Shown piece after piece: positions 1 to 5,438 of a stretch of 10,869 nucleotides of DNA (position 1 is the first letter of the stretch; each line of letters opens with the position of its first letter). The stretch lies in assembly GCA_900314365.1 (NCBI GenBank), contig OMVH01000045.1:1-10869 (forward strand). Direction: 5' to 3'. This DNA comes from an uncultured Prevotella sp. GTDB lineage: Bacteria > Bacteroidota > Bacteroidia > Bacteroidales > Bacteroidaceae. Both the position numbers and the translations under genes were made by a program. Under the pieces are notes generated by a model. The model ran no database searches and was not told where the DNA came from. It saw only the letters and a list, made by a program, of their open reading frames with translations.

Positions 1-183
1 AGCCCCATTGGGAACGTAAGCCTGAGCATGACTATTTTCCTTTCCCTTTCCCATCTGAAAATGGCAGGGTAATCCACTCAACACAAATGCAGATTGTAAT
101 TGGGGGGGGAGTCATATAGCTCCATGGAAGAAAAAGGTTGTTGAAAAATAACGAAATCTGGGTACACAATATTGACACACACT

Positions 184-217
184 TTCGGAACTTGAATTAA
201 TAAAGTGTCGTTCCGAA
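184..217. repeat. Inverted repeat TTCGGAAC / GTTCCGAA
   Basis: A perfect 8-base inverted repeat: TTCGGAAC at 184-191 and GTTCCGAA at 210-217, separated by 18 bases. The core TCGGAA recurs in a second inverted repeat at 281-311. The long spacer and the lack of a following T-run argue against a terminator; a regulator-binding site is possible but unproven. Confidence 0.45.
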
Positions 218-280
218 TCCGCATCAATTCACAAGAAACACTGGTCAACCACATGGAAATCAACAAAAGAAACCGAACAA

Positions 281-311
281 AGTCGGAAAATCATCGAAAC
301 TATTTCCGACT
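281..311. repeat. Inverted repeat AGTCGGAAA / TTTCCGACT
   Basis: A perfect 9-base inverted repeat: AGTCGGAAA at 281-289 and TTTCCGACT at 303-311, with a 13-base spacer. It lies about 105 bases upstream of the -7 box at 418 and shares its core with the repeat at 184-217. It may be an operator for the downstream regulator genes or a weak hairpin; the sequence alone does not decide. Confidence 0.45.
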
Positions 312-417
312 CAAATAGTTACGAAGCAGAAGCACTGAAAGAGAGAAACACACTATACAAAAAGATGCAAAAGGCAAATAACGGGGTACAAAATGGTGCA
401 AAATCAAGAAAAAATCT

Positions 418-425
418 TAACTTTG
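418..425 (+). promoter_or_regulatory. Bacteroidetes -7 box TAACTTTG
   Basis: TAACTTTG matches the Bacteroidetes primary-sigma -7 consensus TAnnTTTG exactly and ends 10 bases before the ATG at 436. No good -33 TTTG lies about 19 bases upstream (only a TGGTG-like stretch near 394-398). If used, transcription would start near 430-433, so the GTG at 430 could not be the start codon and the mRNA would be almost leaderless for the ATG at 436. Confidence 0.5.
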
Positions 426-435
426 CAGCGTGAAA

Positions 436-1206
436 ATGCACTTCAGAAGCAATCATTCCGTCAAGGAGTTCATCAACAGCCGGGCTACGGGAGCAATGAG
501 GCAGATGCGCCTCATTGTCTATCTTGTGGTGTCGATAATGGCCATCGTGGGCATGCCCTTTCACTTCGTCTTCAACTGGATAGGCTACAACGATGTCGTG
601 CTGCACGCTTTTTCCTTCTTTTCCTGGGCCGCTATCATCATTGCACTCGGTCTGTATCTCAAAAGAAAACTAACCTTGGAGGCCGCGTTCCTCATAGCCG
701 TCACTTCGTTCCAGTTGATTACCAGCATCCGCATCGTCTATATTTCAGCCACCACTACCCCCGAACTGATAACAGTCAACAGAGACCTGATTCTTGTCAA
801 CGTGGTAGTCTCGTTCGTCGACTTCATCAACACCTGCTTAGGCATGCTCCGCAACGGCCCGACCATCGTTTTAGGCATCTTCTGGACGGCAATGGCAATG
901 GCCTTCATCATCTGTCCCGAAGTCGTGGCCTCACAGTTTGTCATCATGTTCGGTCTCGGTACATTCTTCCTGTGGATATACTCTGTAGCCATGCGCATCT
1001 TCATCTATAACATGTCGCACGAAGCCGACGACTACAAGAAGGTGGAGGACTCCATCCTCGACCTCCTCAAAATGAGCAAGGTGGAGATAGCCTCGCTGGT
1101 GCAGCTCTGCCTCAGGCCAAGAGCACCCACGACTTGGACGAGAAGCTTGCCGGACATCTGTCGGAACAGACACGGCACAACATCATTGAGCTCAGCGAAC
1201 ATCTGA
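436..1206 (+). pseudogene. Membrane-anchored LuxR-type regulator, 5' part of a frameshifted gene
   Basis: This is the membrane half of a regulator whose DNA-binding half continues in another frame at 1134-1490. It aligns with the intact paralogue at 1576-2628: RQMRLIVYLVV against RQIRLAVFYTL, and SILDLLKMSKVEIASLVQLC against SILDVLHIKKVELLALIQIC. It has about six hydrophobic segments and then a cytoplasmic helix. After the Cys codon ending at 1110 the frame loses homology (Arg/Pro/Thr/Trp-rich) and stops at 1206. Inserting one base near 1110 restores an ungapped match, 37 residues from SILD to GHL in both copies. A GTG at 430 extends the frame, but ATG 436 fits the promoter better; ATG 496, behind a GGGAG stretch, is another option. 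Presumed role: a one-component sensor anchored in the inner membrane. As it stands it lacks its HTH and is probably broken, unless the missing base is a sequencing error. Confidence 0.75.
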
Positions 1207-1490
1207 GCATCGAGAAACGCGAGAAGCACATCAACCTCAGTGAACAGCTGCCCCAGCTCACACCCACCGAGACAGAAGTCTGCCGGATGGTGCTCAGAGG
1301 GCTGTCGCTGAAAGAGATTGCAATAGCCTTGGGCAAGAGCACCAATAACATCGGAACGGTGAGGGGGAACATACGGAAGAAACTGCAACTGCGCGCAGGC
1401 GAAGAGTTGCGCACCAGTCTGATGAACGCTCTTGATGGCACGCCCGCCGCGCGTCCTTGCCCGGCAGTGTCAGGGAGGAGCAAAGAGTAG
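1134..1490 (+). pseudogene. LuxR/GerE HTH domain, 3' part of the frameshifted regulator
   Basis: This frame carries the C-terminal part of the gene that begins at 436, read in the -1 frame relative to it. The frame is open upstream of 1083, and the only early start is a TTG at 1134 with no evident ribosome site, so independent translation is doubtful. It holds the linker helix (KLAGHLSEQTRHNIIELSEHL) and a GerE-type helix-turn-helix: LTPTETEVCRMVLRGLSLKE, then IAIALGKSTNNIGTVRGNIR, then KKL. This closely parallels LTPTELEICHLVVKGLTIKE in the neighbouring intact copy. The GTVRGNIRKKL recognition-helix region takes the place of the usual TVETHRxNIxxKL of LuxR regulators. The last roughly 20 residues (PAARPCPAVSGRSKE) are longer than in the paralogue and unlike it. 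The HTH is well preserved, so the lesion is recent or artefactual. Confidence 0.75.
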
Positions 1491-1575
1491 ATAGTGGTAA
1501 CAGAGGCCTCAAACAAAAGGCTGCATCTGTGAAAGGCCAAACGAGAGCTGAAGTATTTTTTAGGATAATAAGCAG

Positions 1576-2628
1576 ATGGTTAAGAATACCCATAAAAAAC
1601 AGACGGTAAGAGAAAAGCTGTGGACGACCCTGTCGCGGGGCATCCGCACCATTCTCGTGCCATACGCCGACAATATTGTCAGACAGATAAGGTTAGCCGT
1701 GTTCTATACTCTCTGCGGTGTAATCATCATCGGTTGGGGTATACACTTCTTTTTTGGCTGGATGGGCAGTGAGCAACCTCAACTCCTTACTCTTTCCTTG
1801 ACGGAATGGAGCATCTGCATTCTCCTCTTTATACTCTTTTTAGCAAAGAAGATAAGCTTGGAGACAGCATTCCTCCTCTTAGCCATTCTCATGGAGACCT
1901 TGGAAGGCATGGGCATGATAACCATTGCCAACTTAGCCCTCACCGGCCCCCAGGAGCAGTGCAGGAACTACCTCATCGTGAATGAGATTACAACGTTTGG
2001 CATATTCATATTCTGTTGCATGGGGCTGATGAGGAAGACCACCACCTGCGCTCTTGCCATTTATCTTGTATTGCTCTGCATAGCCTATAAAACCAATCCG
2101 CCTCTCGTGCAGTCACAGTTTCTGCTGCTCTTCATCTACATCATGATGACTCTCTGGGCATATACCCTCATCGTACGCCTCTGGTTCGACAGCTCCTCAC
2201 GCGAAATCAAGAACTACCGCCAGTGGCAGGAATCCATCCTCGACGTGCTCCATATTAAAAAGGTGGAGCTGCTGGCCTTGATACAGATCTGTCGACATTC
2301 CGTTCAAAATTCCTCTATCGACAGCGAAGCAATGGGGCATCTCTCAAAGTCGACACGCGACGGACTCATCGAGTTGGGACAGTATCTCTCACGCCAACAG
2401 CAAGGGCACATAGAGTATCTGAAGACCCTCTTTCCACAGCTTACCCCCACTGAGCTGGAAATTTGCCATTTGGTGGTCAAAGGACTCACGATAAAGGAGA
2501 TAGCCACAACGACAAACCGCAGTATGAGCAACATAGGCACTGTGCGTGGCAACATCAGGCGGAAACTGAATATTCCCACAGACACAGACCTGCGGCAATA
2601 CCTGCAGCATCAACTCAGACACTCTTAG
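1576..2628 (+). CDS. Six-helix membrane-bound LuxR/GerE-type transcriptional regulator
   Basis: A 350-residue protein and the intact paralogue of the split gene just upstream (85-base gap). Hydrophobic segments lie near residues 38-60, 74-93, 95-115, 135-155, 157-173 and 178-200, giving roughly six membrane helices. A charged cytoplasmic linker (about 205-285) follows, containing ESILDVLHIKKVELLALIQI, and may mediate dimerisation. The C-terminal GerE-type HTH spans about 287-335: PQLTPTELEICHLVVKGL, IKEIATTTNRSMSNIGTVRG, NIRRKL. There is no receiver domain, so it is probably a one-component regulator that senses a membrane or periplasmic signal and binds DNA while anchored. Signal and targets are unknown. 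The ATG at 1576 follows AGGATAATAAGCAG, with only a distant purine-rich stretch as a ribosome site. It is possibly co-transcribed with the upstream copy and the 68-residue membrane protein downstream. The HTH assignment is firm; the membrane-regulator role is inferred from architecture. Confidence 0.85.
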   Translation: MVKNTHKKQTVREKLWTTLSRGIRTILVPYADNIVRQIRLAVFYTLCGVIIIGWGIHFFFGWMGSEQPQLLTLSLTEWSICILLFILFLAKKISLETAFLLLAILMETLEGMGMITIANLALTGPQEQCRNYLIVNEITTFGIFIFCCMGLMRKTTTCALAIYLVLLCIAYKTNPPLVQSQFLLLFIYIMMTLWAYTLIVRLWFDSSSREIKNYRQWQESILDVLHIKKVELLALIQICRHSVQNSSIDSEAMGHLSKSTRDGLIELGQYLSRQQQGHIEYLKTLFPQLTPTELEICHLVVKGLTIKEIATTTNRSMSNIGTVRGNIRRKLNIPTDTDLRQYLQHQLRHS

Positions 2629-2668
2629 CACGAGACTTTGAATCCTAAACAATAAACAAAAGAAAGAA

Positions 2669-2875
2669 ATGAAACGATTCAATTTTCATTCCATCCCCGC
2701 AAGGAAGCTCCGCTTCTTGGGCCTTCCTCTCGTCTATTTAGGCGTGGCAGAACTTGCCATCATCTACTTTTGTGGATGGACCGACAAAAACAGCCTGCTA
2801 CTCTTAGGCTTATTCCTAATCGTAGCAGGCATCGTAGGATACGTATTGCTCACGAAAGCCGCGGGCAAATACTGA
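2669..2875 (+). CDS. Small two-helix membrane protein of unknown function
   Basis: A 68-residue protein starting at an ATG preceded by the purine-rich AAAGAAAGAA. It begins 40 bases after the stop of the membrane-bound regulator on the same strand, so the two are probably co-transcribed. A basic N-terminus (MKRFNFHSIPARKLRF) is followed by hydrophobic helices at about 17-36 and 42-61, separated by the short loop TDKN, with a basic tail KAAGKY. By the positive-inside rule both ends should be cytoplasmic, giving a hairpin. I do not recognise the family. Its position suggests a partner, accessory or target of the membrane regulators, but that is inference from proximity only. It converges on the response regulator gene with 7 bases between the stops. 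Confidence 0.7.
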   Translation: MKRFNFHSIPARKLRFLGLPLVYLGVAELAIIYFCGWTDKNSLLLLGLFLIVAGIVGYVLLTKAAGKY

Positions 2876-2882
2876 ACAAGTT

Positions 2883-3581
2883 CTATTCTTCCTCCGGCGT
2901 GATGAGCTTATAGCCCTTGCCGTGGATATTGATAATCTCTATCTGGTCATCGTCCTTGAGATGCTTGCGCAGCTTTGTGATGTAGACATCCATTGAGCGG
3001 GCATTGAAGTAGTTGTCGTCAATCCAGATGGTCTTCAAGGCAAAATCGCGCTGCAGAATCTCATTACGGTGAGAGCAGAGGAGTGCGAGCAACTCGTTCT
3101 CCTTAGTGGTGAGCTTGGTCTGCTTGTCGCCGATGGTGAGAAGTTGCTTCTGTGTGTCGAAGGTGAAACGACCGATGTGATAGAGTGTGGACTCCTTGTT
3201 CTTCTTTCCGCGGACACGGCGCAGAATGGCCTCAATGCGCAGCACAAGCTCCTCCATGGAGAAAGGCTTGGGAATGTAGTCGTCGGCACCAATCTTGAAG
3301 CCCTCGATGATGTCCTCCTTCAGAGCCTTTGCAGTAAGGAAGATGATAGGCATCTCGGCATTTGCCTGCCTTATTTCCTGAGCGAGCGTGAATCCATCCT
3401 TCTTGGGCATCATGACGTCGAGCACGCAGATGTCGTATTTTGTCTTCATAAACTCCTTGTAGCCTTCCTCGCCGTCGGGGCAGAGTGTGGCCTGATAGCC
3501 TTTGGCCTGGAGATACTCCCGAAGAAGCATACCCAAATTCTCGTCGTCCTCGCACAAGAGGATTTTCAATGATTCTTCCAT
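2883..3581 (-). CDS. rprY: OmpR/PhoB-family response regulator, RprY-like
   Basis: A 232-residue DNA-binding response regulator, probably phosphorylated by the histidine kinase encoded just upstream. The receiver domain (about 5-120) has the acidic pair D12-D13, the phospho-acceptor D55 in CVLDVMMP, T83 in FLTAK and K105 in IPKPF, so all catalytic positions are present. The winged-helix domain (about 130-230) includes LTTKENELLALL, the recognition-helix region NARSMDVYITKLRKHLKDD and the wing IINIHGKGYKL, typical of OmpR-type regulators that bind direct repeats. The frame extends 9 bases upstream to a TTG at 3590, but ATG at 3581 gives the usual family N-terminus and is preferred. The kinase-then-regulator order and overall likeness point to RprY of Bacteroides fragilis, known from tetracycline-resistance work. 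The family call is certain; the orthologue name is probable. It is separated from the kinase gene by about 80 bases, in a likely shared transcript. Confidence 0.9.
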   Translation of the reverse strand: MEESLKILLCEDDENLGMLLREYLQAKGYQATLCPDGEEGYKEFMKTKYDICVLDVMMPKKDGFTLAQEIRQANAEMPIIFLTAKALKEDIIEGFKIGADDYIPKPFSMEELVLRIEAILRRVRGKKNKESTLYHIGRFTFDTQKQLLTIGDKQTKLTTKENELLALLCSHRNEILQRDFALKTIWIDDNYFNARSMDVYITKLRKHLKDDDQIEIINIHGKGYKLITPEEE

Positions 3582-3661
3582 AGTTGTCAACGTTTTATTG
3601 GTTTATACTCTTTGTTGTTTTCTTTGCTTGTTTTGTTTTGTATGTAAGAGAGGTGCAACCT

Positions 3662-5242
3662 TTATTCATCCTTGATGACGGGCAGCTTGATGGTAAAGAT
3701 AGTACCCTTGCCATACTCGCTGTCGACCTTGATGCTGCCCCCATGCAGCTCAACCATCTTCTTTACGTAGGCAAGACCCAGACCGAAGCCTTTCACATCA
3801 TGAACGTTGCCCGTGTGAACACGGTAGAACTTCTCGAAGACTTTCTTCAAATCATCCTTCTTTATGCCTACGCCGGTATCGCGTACTGAAAGGTAGAGCC
3901 AGTTCTCATCGTTCCAAGTCTTCAGATAGACATCGAGCTTCTCGCCAGGCTTACCGTATTTCACTGCATTGTCAAGGAGATTGAAGATGACGTTCTGGAA
4001 ATGAACCTCGTCGACATAGATGGTTGAGTCGACAGCTTCAATATCGGTATATATCTTTCCTCCCGTATGCTCCACTCTGAGCGTAAACGACCTGGAGATA
4101 TTCTCCACCATCTCGTTGAGGTCGAGACGCTTTTTCTTGAACACAGCTTTCTTGCGGTCGAACATCGACATCTGCAGAACCTTCTCCACCAGGAATCTGA
4201 GGCGCTTCGACTCGTCTTGTATGACTCCTCCAAGATGCTGCATCATCTGCGGACTCTTTGTCACCGAAGCATCGTTCATCATCTGGGCCGCAAGCGAGAT
4301 ACTTGCTATAGGGGTTTTCAGCTCGTGGGTCATATTGTTTACGAAGTCGTTCTTCATCTCCGTGTAGCGTTTCTGACGGAATATCACCACTATGGTAAAG
4401 ATGAAGGTGACAAGTAATACGAGGGTGAAGATAACTGACGGTATGACAAAGCGCACTGAAGAGTAGATGTACTGGTTCATCTCCGGGAAGTGAATCTTCA
4501 CAATGCCCATCTTCGACTGCGGGTCGTTGTGGAAGAGCACCTGCGAATAGGAGTACTGCTCGCCTTCATCGCTATAGTCGGGACAGCGATAGACCTCCCG
4601 CCCATCCTGAGTGGATACCGTGAAATGGTAAGGAATATTGATACCATTGTTCATGAGCTCGGCCTTGAGATCCTGGTCGAGCATCTTGAAGTTGATGCGC
4701 TCCTTTAGAGGCTTCTCCGAGGCACTGTAAAGGATGGAGTAGACTACGTCGTCGAGCAACGCTTTCTGGTAGACGTAGCGATTCTTGACAATCTCCTGCA
4801 ACGATCTTGAAGCCTCCGAAAGAGAGTTGCGGTCGTTGTGGAGTATCATCGCCTTGGGCACCTGCGAGGGCTTGGTGGTGATGGTCTTGAGCTCGAACTG
4901 CGAATAGATAGTACCGTCCTTTCCAGCTACAGAATGTTGACGCGAGAACTGCACGGTTCCATCAGGATGCCCCGAACGCGTGCCCATGGAGTCCTTGCTG
5001 AAAGCACGTCGCTCTGTCTCATTGACACTTTGTTCCAGATAGCGTCGCGTCTCGTTGAACTCGAGATTGCGCGAAGCCTGATTGAGTGCTCGGTTCACTG
5101 ATTCGTCGAACTGTTCCTTCTTCATCTCGACCATCTCCTGGATGTAGTTGAGCTGAAGAAAGAGCAGAGCGAGGAACGACAGGCCCATGATAACCGCTAT
5201 TGTCCATATTGTCTTCTTCTTCATGAGGGCAAATTTAGCCAT
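3662..5242 (-). CDS. rprX: Membrane sensor histidine kinase, RprX-like
   Basis: A 526-residue sensor kinase. TM1 lies at about 12-30, a periplasmic sensor domain at about 31-262, TM2 at about 264-288, then a HisKA domain and an HATPase_c domain. The phospho-acceptor is H306 in MTHELKTP. ATP-binding boxes are N (NLLDNAVKYG, 421-430), G1 (DTGVGI, 455-460), F (FEKFYR, 469-474) and G2 (GFGLGL, 485-490), so the kinase should be active. No HAMP or PAS domain is obvious: TM2 leads into the H-box helix within about 15 residues. The first ATG (5242) adds MAKFAL before a second ATG at 5224 (MKKKTIW). A TAAATTTG -7-like motif sits between them, so 5224 may be the real start. The signal is unknown. It should phosphorylate the OmpR-type regulator downstream. 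The name rests on gene order and resemblance to B. fragilis RprX, where the N-terminal MKKxTIW and QFDESV patterns look familiar. Confidence 0.88.
   Translation of the reverse strand: MAKFALMKKKTIWTIAVIMGLSFLALLFLQLNYIQEMVEMKKEQFDESVNRALNQASRNLEFNETRRYLEQSVNETERRAFSKDSMGTRSGHPDGTVQFSRQHSVAGKDGTIYSQFELKTITTKPSQVPKAMILHNDRNSLSEASRSLQEIVKNRYVYQKALLDDVVYSILYSASEKPLKERINFKMLDQDLKAELMNNGINIPYHFTVSTQDGREVYRCPDYSDEGEQYSYSQVLFHNDPQSKMGIVKIHFPEMNQYIYSSVRFVIPSVIFTLVLLVTFIFTIVVIFRQKRYTEMKNDFVNNMTHELKTPIASISLAAQMMNDASVTKSPQMMQHLGGVIQDESKRLRFLVEKVLQMSMFDRKKAVFKKKRLDLNEMVENISRSFTLRVEHTGGKIYTDIEAVDSTIYVDEVHFQNVIFNLLDNAVKYGKPGEKLDVYLKTWNDENWLYLSVRDTGVGIKKDDLKKVFEKFYRVHTGNVHDVKGFGLGLAYVKKMVELHGGSIKVDSEYGKGTIFTIKLPVIKDE
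5230..5237 (-). promoter_or_regulatory. Candidate -7 box TAAATTTG for the histidine kinase gene
   Basis: TAAATTTG on the - strand matches TAnnTTTG and ends 5 bases before the second ATG (5224) of the kinase gene. The -33 position about 19 bases upstream reads TGTT rather than TTTG, so support is partial. If functional, it would exclude the ATG at 5242 and give an almost leaderless mRNA. A chance match is quite possible. Confidence 0.3.
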
Positions 5243-5366
5243 TATCCTAACACGTTAACACTAAAATGTTAAGTATTTCCTTTGAATTCAGTTATATTAA
5301 CAGAAGAAGAACGCAGTAAGTACATATCAGCATCTACACACAAAGAACAAAGCGAGACTATATCAT

Positions 5367-5399
5367 GAAAAAGCCCTGGCATGAAAGATGCCAGGGCTT
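5367..5399 (-). terminator. Intrinsic terminator of the EF-G paralogue gene
   Basis: A perfect 12-base-pair stem: AAGCCCTGGCAT at 5371-5382 pairs with ATGCCAGGGCTT at 5388-5399 around a 5-base loop. Read on the - strand, the stem is followed by a T-run (GGGCTTTTTC) ending near 5367, as expected for a Rho-independent terminator. It begins 39 bases after the EF-G paralogue's stop. The + strand side lacks a T-run, so it works for the - strand gene. It separates that gene from the histidine kinase gene further downstream, which therefore needs its own promoter. Confidence 0.9.
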
Positions 5400-5438
5400 C
5401 ATTATCAAAGATTTTGAACAGAGTTATCCGAAAGCATA

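Larger units (their letters stand above)
1..417. other. Left-edge region without a defensible gene
   Basis: About 415 bases with no convincing coding sequence. Two short frames touch the left edge. One is a + strand frame from base 3 to a TAG at 117-119 (38 codons). The other is a - strand frame open from 111 to base 1 with an ATG at 54-52, reading MGKGKENSHAQAYVPNGA to the edge. They overlap, so at most one is real, and neither resembles a family I know. The region also contains a run of eight G (102-109) and two inverted repeats built on TCGGAA/TTCCGA (184-217 and 281-311). The rest is AT-rich, and the downstream part looks like an upstream regulatory region for the gene at 436. Confidence 0.5.

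Noticed and set aside
393..1010. A 205-codon + strand frame overlapping the first regulator gene
   Set aside because: The product is Arg/His/Gln-rich and unlike any family, while the overlapping frame aligns along its whole length with the intact paralogue.
1083..1206. Programmed -1 ribosomal frameshift joining the two halves of the split regulator
   Set aside because: No X XXY YYZ slippery heptamer is visible in the region where both frames are open, and the intact paralogue reads through in one frame. A one-base deletion is simpler.
3069..3572. A 167-codon + strand frame antisense to the response regulator
   Set aside because: The - strand has all response-regulator catalytic residues; the antisense product shows no domain.
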